Shown here: positions 57,102 to 64,000 of the stretch, in pieces
Position numbering within the stretch: position 1 is the first letter of the stretch
How the letters are laid out: each line of letters opens with the position of its first letter
NCBI RefSeq assembly: GCF_019457635.1
Contig: NZ_CP080412.1
Coordinates: 3,844,001 to 3,908,000, forward strand
Source of the DNA: Shewanella mangrovisoli
Lineage (GTDB): Bacteria > Pseudomonadota > Gammaproteobacteria > Enterobacterales > Shewanellaceae
Length of the DNA stretch: 64,000 nucleotides
Reading direction: 5' to 3'
Notes under the pieces: generated by a model
Told to the model about the DNA's origin: nothing
Seen by the model: the letters and a program-made list of their open reading frames with translations, nothing else
Databases searched by the model: none
Made by a program: the position numbers and the translations under genes

Positions 57102-57589
57102 TGACTCAGGTTTTTGTCGCCCTCGGGGCTAATCTTGAAGATCCTAAAGCTCAGCTGGACAATGCCGTTGCGGCCTTGTCCGCCTTGGCTGAACATCAGA
57201 GTCTTAAGGTATCGCCCTATTACGGTTCCACCCCCATGGGGGACGTAGTGCAACCCGACTATATCAATGCCGTTGCCAGCTTTGAGACCTCTCTGGCACC
57301 CATCGCCCTGTTAGATGCACTGCAAGAGATTGAAAACACTCAGGGCCGTGTTCGTAAAGAACGTTGGGGCCCAAGAACCTTAGATCTCGACTTACTCTTA
57401 TATGGCGATGCCATTATCGATGAGCCCAGACTCAAAGTGCCACACTACGGCATGAAGGAGCGTAGTTTTGTGCTAGTGCCCTTGGCGGCCATAGCACCGG
57501 ATCTGGTGTTACCTTGTAAAACGCCGCTACGCAGCCTTATCAGTGAAAAATTCTTGGCCGAGTTACAACTACTGGGCAATGATCATTGA
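57101..57589 (+). CDS. folK: 2-amino-4-hydroxy-6-hydroxymethyldihydropteridine pyrophosphokinase
   Basis: FolK transfers pyrophosphate to the pterin in folate synthesis. The 162-residue product has FVALGANLEDPKAQLDNA and RKERWGPRTLDLDLLLYGD, the family signature. Its start overlaps the pcnB stop by 1 bp. Confidence 0.96.
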   Translation: MTQVFVALGANLEDPKAQLDNAVAALSALAEHQSLKVSPYYGSTPMGDVVQPDYINAVASFETSLAPIALLDALQEIENTQGRVRKERWGPRTLDLDLLLYGDAIIDEPRLKVPHYGMKERSFVLVPLAAIAPDLVLPCKTPLRSLISEKFLAELQLLGNDH

Positions 57590-57645
57590 AGTCAGCCCCC
57601 AGTTAGCTTATAACACCACTTCTATTTGGTTTGAAGATCACCCAT

Positions 57646-58440
57646 ATGTCTAAAGTTACTAGCTCAACCCTGTTGAAATACAAACAGGAAGGTAGAAAAT
57701 TCACCGCTCTGACAGCCTATGATGCCAGCTTTGCCAGTGCGTTCGACGGCGAAGGCATCGATGTGCTACTGGTCGGCGATTCTTTGGGAATGGTTCTGCA
57801 AGGCCACGATGATACCCTGCCCGTCACGACAGCCGAAATCGCCTATCACACTCGTTGTGTGCGTCGCGGTATCGAGCGCTCACTGCTGATCGCCGACATG
57901 CCATTTATGAGTTATGCCACGCCAGAACAAGCCATGGAAAACGCCACTGCACTGATGCAGGCGGGTGCCAATATGGTCAAGCTGGAAGGCGGTCACTGGT
58001 TACTCGAAACCGTGACTAAACTGACCGAGCGCGGTATTCCTGTCTGCGCCCACTTGGGCCTCACCCCGCAATCGGTACACGTTTTTGGTGGCTTTAAAGT
58101 ACAAGGCCGCGATGCTGAAAATGCCCAGCGCATTCTCGATGAAGCCAAGGCCTTAGAAGCCGCTGGTGCGCAGCTGTTAGTGGTTGAATGTATTCCGGCA
58201 TCACTTGCCACCGCCATCACTCAAGCATTAACTATCCCAGTGATTGGCATTGGCGCTGGTGCCACGACAGATGGCCAGATCCTAGTAATGCACGACGTAC
58301 TCGGTATTTCGAGTGGTTATATCCCACGTTTTTCAAAGAACTACCTTAAGCAAACGGGTGAAATCCGCTCGGCGGTACGCGCTTATATTGAAGAAGTGGC
58401 TAATGGCACCTTCCCAAGTGCTGACCACACGTTTAACTAA
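57646..58440 (+). CDS. panB: 3-methyl-2-oxobutanoate hydroxymethyltransferase
   Basis: PanB makes ketopantoate for pantothenate and CoA synthesis. ATG at 57646 gives 264 residues ([16 protein letters not shown]); an upstream TTG at 57631 is less likely. Seen motifs: [33 protein letters not shown] (metal-binding Asp), and [16 protein letters not shown]. Confidence 0.96.
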   Translation: MSKVTSSTLLKYKQEGRKFTALTAYDASFASAFDGEGIDVLLVGDSLGMVLQGHDDTLPVTTAEIAYHTRCVRRGIERSLLIADMPFMSYATPEQAMENATALMQAGANMVKLEGGHWLLETVTKLTERGIPVCAHLGLTPQSVHVFGGFKVQGRDAENAQRILDEAKALEAAGAQLLVVECIPASLATAITQALTIPVIGIGAGATTDGQILVMHDVLGISSGYIPRFSKNYLKQTGEIRSAVRAYIEEVANGTFPSADHTFN

Positions 58441-58516
58441 GCGTGCTAGCACTCATTGAGCTAAATAGTGCTAAGCACACAGACGACTATTTCAAGTTTT
58501 AGCAAGGTAAGAGTTA

Positions 58517-59362
58517 ATGATCACTAGCGCCCATATCGATGATATTCGTACTCAAGTGCGAGCATGGCGTGCCAAAGGCGAGACCGTCGCCTTTGTGCCT
58601 ACCATGGGCAATCTCCATCAGGGACACATCACCTTAGTGAAAGAAGCGGCGAAGAAATGCGACCATGTGGTCGTCTCAATCTTCGTGAATCCCATGCAGT
58701 TTGGGCAGAACGAAGATCTCGACGCCTACCCGCGCACCTTAGAGGCCGACAGCCAAGCGCTGACAGCCGCGGGCGCCGGGCTGCTATTTACCCCAACGCC
58801 TGCGGTTATTTATCCAAAAGGCTTGGCGCAGCAAACCTATGTTGAAGTACCAGGAATTTCCGATGTACTCTGCGGCGCCAGTCGTCCCGGTCATTTCCGT
58901 GGTGTCGCGACTGTCGTCTGCAAACTGTTCAACATAGTGCAGCCCGATGTGGCGTTCTTTGGCAACAAGGATTATCAACAACTCTTAGTGATCCGCACTA
59001 TGGTTGAAGACTTGTCACTGCCGATTGAAATTATCGGTGTGGATACCATTCGTGAAGCCTCAGGCTTAGCCATGAGTTCACGCAATGGCTACCTGACGGC
59101 GGAAGAAAAAGCCGCGGCGCCGGCGCTGAAAAAAGCTATCGATGCCATGGCACAAGGCATTAAGCAAGGCGTGAGCATCGAACAAGTCACCGCGGAAGCC
59201 AAAGCGAGCCTTATCGCCGCAGGCTTTACCCCAGATTATTTAGAAGTTCGCCATGCCACTACCCTGGCCAATGCGGAAACTACGGACCAAGCACTGGTGA
59301 TTTTGGCCGCCGCTTACTTAGGTAAGGCGCGTCTTATCGATAACCTGCGCTTCGACCGCTAA
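58517..59362 (+). CDS. panC: Pantothenate synthetase
   Basis: PanC joins pantoate and beta-alanine using ATP. The 281-residue product has [16 protein letters not shown] (HxGH-type site), [27 protein letters not shown] and AMSSRNGYL (KMSKS-equivalent). It follows panB by 76 bp and ends at a strong terminator. Confidence 0.97.
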   Translation: MITSAHIDDIRTQVRAWRAKGETVAFVPTMGNLHQGHITLVKEAAKKCDHVVVSIFVNPMQFGQNEDLDAYPRTLEADSQALTAAGAGLLFTPTPAVIYPKGLAQQTYVEVPGISDVLCGASRPGHFRGVATVVCKLFNIVQPDVAFFGNKDYQQLLVIRTMVEDLSLPIEIIGVDTIREASGLAMSSRNGYLTAEEKAAAPALKKAIDAMAQGIKQGVSIEQVTAEAKASLIAAGFTPDYLEVRHATTLANAETTDQALVILAAAYLGKARLIDNLRFDR

Positions 59363-59376
59363 GCGTTTTAGCGCAA

Positions 59377-59405
59377 GAAAAAGGAGCTTAGGCTCCTTTT
59401 TTGTT
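59377..59405 (+). terminator. Rho-independent terminator after panC
   Basis: A GGAGC/GCTCC stem with A5 before and T6 after, 15 bp past the panC stop. Confidence 0.88.
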
Positions 59406-59653
59406 TGTGCAGCTCTGTGTAAACTCGCCTCAATCTATTGAGCGTCAAAAAAATTCCATCGTCAAAAAACTGGTTTTATTCTTCAAGTTACGCCATAGTA
59501 TTCACGGTTGTTAACTATGAGTAACAAGTATTCCAGCCTCTTAATCTGATAACTGCTAGAGTTTAACAAGGACGCAAGCGCCAATCACAATCTGGCATTG
59601 CACCAATACAGTAACGTTATTCATTATTGCGTACACAAAGGATCTGTCGTCGA

Positions 59654-60166
59654 ATGGCAAGACTCATAGTGACTCTTATTTGCGTGCTACTCCCTACGAC
59701 TGCGCTTGCAAATACCGTCTATAAATGTCGCAAAGACGATAAGGTCGTCTTTAGCCAAACTGCCTGCCCACAGGATTATAGCCAACATAAGATTGAGTAT
59801 CAGCTTGGCATCACCACTGAAACCGATTCAGACAAGCGAGAGACGCCTGTCGACCCGCTGCAAGCCTTGCTCAATAGCCAAACAATTTCTAAGGAAAAAC
59901 TGCTGCAATTGCTCGATGCCGAGCTGTACCGCCTGAAGCAGGAAAACAGCTATTTCGAAATCCTAAGAACCAGCGAGTTGCAAAAATTAGAACGCCAACG
60001 TTACTGGCAACATAAAGAAAAAGATGATCCTGAATACATCAGCCAACTCAATAAAATTAACGATCATTTTAATGGCTTAACCTCGAATAACACTCAGGCG
60101 ATACAGCAGTTATCCGACCGGAAAACACAAATTTCCGCCGAAACTGAGCCAGAGGAAGTGAAATAA
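59654..60166 (+). CDS. DUF4124 domain exported protein
   Basis: ATG at 59654 gives 170 residues beginning MARLIVTLICVLLPTTALA, a signal peptide; the frame from 59627 would place extra basic residues before it. The following NTVYKCRKDDKVVFSQTACP with two Cys is the DUF4124 pattern. The C-terminal half is a charged helix, probably coiled coil. Function unknown; likely periplasmic. Confidence 0.8.
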   Translation: MARLIVTLICVLLPTTALANTVYKCRKDDKVVFSQTACPQDYSQHKIEYQLGITTETDSDKRETPVDPLQALLNSQTISKEKLLQLLDAELYRLKQENSYFEILRTSELQKLERQRYWQHKEKDDPEYISQLNKINDHFNGLTSNNTQAIQQLSDRKTQISAETEPEEVK

Positions 60167-60193
60167 AAACCTTAGCTTTCGAATTTAGAGAAC

Positions 60194-60222
60194 AAAAAAG
60201 GCGACCCTAGGGTCGCCTTATT
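60194..60222. terminator. Bidirectional terminator
   Basis: A GGCGACCC/GGGTCGCC stem with A6 on one side and TTATT on the other, between the converging DUF4124 and S8 protease genes. Confidence 0.88.
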
Positions 60223-60236
60223 ATTTTATGACTTCA

Positions 60237-62744
60237 TTAGAACTGCGCGACAACCGCCGCAGAACAGAGTGAGCCCGAGGTTTCACACACTTGGTACGTC
60301 ACACTCGATGCCGTCGTTGTAAAGCGATCGCGGTAGTTACCATCGTTTTCAGTCGTGGCCACTAACTCGCCATCGCGGTACAGGGCCACGCTTTCACCTA
60401 AGGCGCTATTCCATGTGAGATCGACCATAGCACTGCCACGGCGAGAGACTAACGCACGAGTCACAGCGGCACTGATGCTATGCTCATACACTTGCACTTC
60501 CATGGTCACAGTGTTGCTATGCTCCATGGCGTCAGTCACGGTAAGCGACACTCTGTAGGTGCCAGCGGCAGCAAACACATGGCTTGGGTTCATTTCGCTA
60601 GAGTTAGTGTCATCACCAAAGTCCCAGCTATAGCTCACGATATCATCGTTTGCATCGGTACTGGTGTTAGTAAAGGCAACGCTTAAGCCTTCAACCGCAT
60701 ACTCGAAACCTGCTACAGGTGCCGCAGGAGAGGCTTCACCTAAGCCGCTGATCACTAAGCCCCAGTTATTCAGGGTGCCCGTGTCCGCGCCCGCATTGTC
60801 GTCAACAGATAATGACCAAGTACCACGGGCATTTTCACCGTCAAACGCGCTTAAATCCCAGCTCTTAACGATGTTGTCGGCGCTGCCGCCCTCACGGTTA
60901 TGCAGAACCACTTCGGTGCCCGCTGGAGAGGTTAACACAACACGTAAATCACCAATCCAAGTGTGGCTGATATTCACATCGGCGGTCACACCAAAAATCT
61001 GCACATCATCGGCAACGTCGATAGTGCTTACCACGCCATTTGTGTTGTTATCAGGGATAGCAACAGCGTTTTCATTGCCATAGCTAAAGTCATTTAATCC
61101 CTGTGGGAACACATTCAGTGCAACGACTTTAGACTTTTCAATGGTGCCATCGGTACCTGTTACTGTAATGCTGTAATCACCCCAAGCTGTTTGCGCCGTT
61201 GTCGCTACATCTAAGGTAAATGAACCACCAGCTGCAACTGTTGAGGCTGATAAGGATACGCCTTCAAGCGCTGGAGACACGGCTACGCTAAGCGCCACAT
61301 CACCTTCCCACCCTGCCACACTACCGACAGTAAAGTTATAACTAGCCGTGTTACCCGCTTCGACCGATTGCGATGCTGGCGATACGGTAAACTTATAGCT
61401 AGGGGATGGGTTTGCCTGCTCTAAGGCATTTGCCACATTGAGGCGAGTCCCTGCTACGGTTTTACCGGTGAGGTCCGCATTCGCATCACCCGATGCCATC
61501 AGTAAGGTTTTCATTTCTACTGGTGAGAGATCGGGATTTAACGACCACACGAGTGCCGCCGCACCTGTCACATGGGGTGTCGCCATTGAGGTACCAGAAT
61601 AACTGGCATAACCACCACCTGGTACTGTCGAGAGAATTGCAGTACCTGGCGCGCCCATATCGACACTGGTTAAGCCCCACTGGGAGAAATCTGACATACG
61701 GTCATTACGGTCGGTACTGGCAATAGACAACACCACATCCGAGTCGTAGCTTGAGGGATAATGTGGGCTGGCATCATTGTCCACCGCATCGTTACCCGCG
61801 GCGGCCACAAACAGAATTCCCGCTTCACCACCCGCTTCAATCGCATCTTTTAAGGCTTGGCTAAAGCTGCCACCGCCCCAAGAGTTGTTAGTGGCTTTGA
61901 TATCAACGCCATGATTAACCTTAAGATCGGTAAAGTAGTCCAAACAGGCAATCGCGCCTGCGGTAGAACCATAACCATCGGCATCGAGGAACTGACAGGC
62001 GGCAATTTTAACGTCCCAGTTCACACCGACGACGCCCACACCGTTATTGCCTTTAGCGCCAATCGTGCCGGAAACATGGGTACCATGGCCGTTGCCGTCC
62101 ATTGGGTTACCGTTATTATTGACCGCGCTGTAACCGTGAACATCGTCGATCACGCCGTTGCCGTCATCGTCGATACCGTTACCAGGGATCTCGCCACCAT
62201 TCACCCACATGTTGGCCTGTAGATCGGGATGATTGTAATCCACCCCAGTGTCAATTACCCCAATCACCACATCCGAGCTGCCAGTGGTGATTTCCCAGGC
62301 CTCTGGCGCATCGATATCCGCATCGGCGGTGCCACCGTTTTGTCCCGTGTTATGCATGCCCCACAGGCTAGCAAAGCTTGGATCATCTGGTGTGCCTATC
62401 GCCTTGAGAATGTAGTTAGGTTCGGCATATTTCACCGCCGGATGACGGCTAATCACCTTAATCGCATCCTCAATATTGGCGCCTTTGCGCAGGGCTAAAC
62501 GTGCCAGTTTGCCATTGAGTAAATGCTGGAACTTATCATCGACACCGTCCGCATTGGCATCGGTTAAGGTGCCACGAATTAAACGCTGAGCCGCCGAGCG
62601 CTCCGCTTTCGTCGCATTGTCTTTATACACCACGAGAATGGCATCTTTTTCATAAGCAGGGGCATCTTTTGCCATAGCAGGCACGGCTGACAATGTCATC
62701 GCTCCTGCAATTGCTAACGCCAGTGGTGAGAGTTTTATCGACAT
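60237..62744 (-). CDS. Secreted S8 subtilisin-like protease with P and PKD domains
   Basis: ATG at 62744 follows AGGAAG and gives 835 residues; the frame to 62789 is unlikely. Order: signal peptide (LALAIAGAMTLSAVPAMA), an I9-type propeptide (about 30-115), the subtilase domain with Asp165 (VIDTGVDY), His220 (GNGHGTHVSG), Asn318 and Ser386 (GTSMATPHVTG), then a proprotein-convertase P domain (about 585-680), a PKD domain (YSWDFGDDTNSS), and a C-terminal Fn3-like domain. It should be exported and self-processed. It is divergent from csgBA. Confidence 0.93.
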   Translation of the reverse strand: MSIKLSPLALAIAGAMTLSAVPAMAKDAPAYEKDAILVVYKDNATKAERSAAQRLIRGTLTDANADGVDDKFQHLLNGKLARLALRKGANIEDAIKVISRHPAVKYAEPNYILKAIGTPDDPSFASLWGMHNTGQNGGTADADIDAPEAWEITTGSSDVVIGVIDTGVDYNHPDLQANMWVNGGEIPGNGIDDDGNGVIDDVHGYSAVNNNGNPMDGNGHGTHVSGTIGAKGNNGVGVVGVNWDVKIAACQFLDADGYGSTAGAIACLDYFTDLKVNHGVDIKATNNSWGGGSFSQALKDAIEAGGEAGILFVAAAGNDAVDNDASPHYPSSYDSDVVLSIASTDRNDRMSDFSQWGLTSVDMGAPGTAILSTVPGGGYASYSGTSMATPHVTGAAALVWSLNPDLSPVEMKTLLMASGDANADLTGKTVAGTRLNVANALEQANPSPSYKFTVSPASQSVEAGNTASYNFTVGSVAGWEGDVALSVAVSPALEGVSLSASTVAAGGSFTLDVATTAQTAWGDYSITVTGTDGTIEKSKVVALNVFPQGLNDFSYGNENAVAIPDNNTNGVVSTIDVADDVQIFGVTADVNISHTWIGDLRVVLTSPAGTEVVLHNREGGSADNIVKSWDLSAFDGENARGTWSLSVDDNAGADTGTLNNWGLVISGLGEASPAAPVAGFEYAVEGLSVAFTNTSTDANDDIVSYSWDFGDDTNSSEMNPSHVFAAAGTYRVSLTVTDAMEHSNTVTMEVQVYEHSISAAVTRALVSRRGSAMVDLTWNSALGESVALYRDGELVATTENDGNYRDRFTTTASSVTYQVCETSGSLCSAAVVAQF

Positions 62745-63144
62745 ATTGAGCTTCCTATAGTCCTTTACGTTGAAATTCTGGAACCGCAATTACGCAGCCT
62801 CCGCTCAAAATTGATTGGATAATAGCAACGAACATCCAGCATGTTTGCCGGTAAATTGTTGCCATAATGTTTCAACTTAAAAAAGCCGCCCACAGCGAAA
62901 TACGACTTAACTACTAGACCGACTTGGTAGGTTAAAAGGGAAGGCATACGGCGCATAAATAGACAATAAACTGATTTATCATAGGATTAACAAAAGTTAA
63001 TCCTACCAAGCAGGCTATTACACCCAACAAATAAATACCCTTTCGGCCAATTGTCTCTCGGCCCTATGACTCGTACCTTGATGCCTGAATTGGTTGGAGT
63101 GTTTTCACCTCGGCCAAAACACCTATACATACAAGGAGTCACTT
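62745..63144. promoter_or_regulatory. S8 protease / csgB divergent promoter region
   Basis: This 400-bp region has no supported gene and must hold both promoters. The main feature is a perfect inverted repeat at 62982-63005. Confidence 0.55.
62982..63005. promoter_or_regulatory. Perfect 10-bp inverted repeat upstream of csgB
   Basis: TAGGATTAAC and GTTAATCCTA are separated by AAAA, about 140 bp before the csgB start. The short spacer and lack of a T-run suggest a regulator site rather than a terminator. The binding protein is unknown. Confidence 0.55.
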
Positions 63145-63564
63145 GTGCCAAGTCTATACACACGCTTTTTGGTACTGCTCATCTTGTTATGTAGTTGTCT
63201 GACGCCCAGCCAAGCGGCGGATGTCAGTGAACTGCCTATCACCCTGCAGGCGCTCATTGAGCGCTCTGGGCGCGATAACCTTATCGACCTAGTGCAGCAA
63301 GGTACGGCAAACCAAGCAATAGTGATCCAGTCGGGCAGCGATAACAGCGCCTATGTGACACAAGCGGGTAACGATAACGTTTCGCTTGTGACACAGATTG
63401 GTTCCAACAATGAAGTCCAACTACTGCAAGTCGGCACTCAAAACACTGCTTCAATCACCCAGATTGGCAATGACAATCTGGTGCAGTTGAACCAACTAGG
63501 AAGCGGCAATTTTTCGATCCAGCAGATTGCAGACGGTGCTGCAATCTCAATAACTCAATATTAA
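63145..63564 (+). CDS. csgB: Curli nucleator CsgB
   Basis: GTG at 63145 has AAGGAG six bases upstream and gives 139 residues; the ORF extends 17 codons further up without support. A signal peptide (FLVLLILLCSCLTPSQA) is followed by about eight 11-residue half repeats of the form V-x-Q-x-G-x-x-N, such as VIQSGSDNSAY and VTQAGNDNVSL, typical of curlin. The end (ISITQY) is CsgB-like. It would nucleate amyloid fibres at the cell surface. csgA follows 15 bp later. Confidence 0.93.
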   Translation: MPSLYTRFLVLLILLCSCLTPSQAADVSELPITLQALIERSGRDNLIDLVQQGTANQAIVIQSGSDNSAYVTQAGNDNVSLVTQIGSNNEVQLLQVGTQNTASITQIGNDNLVQLNQLGSGNFSIQQIADGAAISITQY

Positions 63565-63579
63565 ACAGGGAGAGTCCAC

Positions 63580-64000
63580 ATGAAATCACAAGCGAAAAAA
63601 TCACTCATTGCGCTAGCTATTGCAACTGGCTTAAGTGGCCAAGCGTTTGCGGCCAGTCTCGTTAACGACATCAACGTCGAGCAAACTGGCCAAGGTCAAG
63701 ACACCTTAGTCGCGCAAACAGGATTGATTAACGCTGCAGCAGTGACCCAAACGGGTAACGACCAAGTTGCCACCGTATTACAAGATGGTGTGTGGCATGA
63801 AGCGCAAGTTAACTCAACGGGTGATGCCAACGAAGTCACAGTGACTCAACAAACTGATTGGCATGTTGCGTCAGTTAACGTCACTGGCAATAACAACGTC
63901 GCTGAAGTGGCACAGGATGGTTTCTTCAACCAAAGCAGCAACGACATCACTGGTAGCGACAACCTGGTTTCTGTTAACCAATTAGGTGAAGTGAACGAAA
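63580..64000 (+). CDS. csgA: Major curlin CsgA, N-terminal part (cut by window end)
   Basis: ATG at 63580 follows GGGAGAG; 140 codons are visible before the window ends. The signal peptide ends in SGQAFA. The visible part has curlin-like units (VTQTGNDQVATVLQDG, VNVTGNNNVAEVAQDG, VSVNQLGEVNE) but they are irregular, with Trp-containing inserts (DGVWHEAQ, TDWHVASV). It is the fibre subunit by position after csgB; confidence is limited by truncation. Confidence 0.85.
   Translation, partial: MKSQAKKSLIALAIATGLSGQAFAASLVNDINVEQTGQGQDTLVAQTGLINAAAVTQTGNDQVATVLQDGVWHEAQVNSTGDANEVTVTQQTDWHVASVNVTGNNNVAEVAQDGFFNQSSNDITGSDNLVSVNQLGEVNE

Overview
The window reads as chromosomal DNA of a gammaproteobacterium, most probably Shewanella. 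This is inferred from the proteins and from gene order: a Na+-pumping NQR operon, the sfsA-dksA-gluQ-pcnB-folK-panB-panC block, the yheV/yheS/yheT/yheU/prkB set, and a curli csgBA pair beside a secreted S8 protease. Most genes are housekeeping or conserved accessory genes. No rRNA, tRNA, CRISPR array, transposase or integrase gene was seen.

Layout. 0-9 kb: the 5' end of nhaD, a DUF481 outer-membrane protein, the carbon-metabolism block tkt-epd-pgk-fba on the minus strand, and divergent metK behind a MetJ-like operator array. 9-25 kb: signalling and transport genes, including a PTS-EIIC/EAL fusion, a GAF protein with a ruined GGDEF motif, two GNAT enzymes, a META-domain lipoprotein, a dicarboxylate/glutamate-type symporter, SdaC, a penicillin-acylase-family lipoprotein, YjjX, a MarR-GNAT fusion and a serine hydrolase. 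24.6-24.9 kb: a nested palindromic intergenic element with a C10 tract. 25-31.4 kb: the nqrABCDEF operon. 31.8-39.8 kb: aldo/keto reductase, VOC protein, CbrC-like protein, a putative zinc chaperone with a ZnuD-like TonB receptor, dbpA and a pirin.

40.1-42.5 kb is the accessory region. Two attC-like recombination sites, one closely resembling Vibrio VCR sites, follow two minus-strand cargo genes (a PD-(D/E)XK-like protein and a DUF2971 protein). Each cargo stop codon lies inside its attC. This looks like a pair of integron gene cassettes sitting away from any integrase, flanked by palindromic repeats. It is the strongest candidate for something unusual.

42.5-50.5 kb is the yhe cluster, split by a three-gene operon (Tat-leader small subunit, GMC oxidoreductase, GFA protein). 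50.6-50.9 kb holds a tandem repeat of about 77 bp. 51-60 kb runs from pepB through sfsA, dksA, gluQ, pcnB (apparently starting with ATT, as in E. coli), folK, panB and panC. The window ends with an S8 protease carrying P and PKD domains and a divergent csgB-csgA pair; csgA is cut by the window edge.
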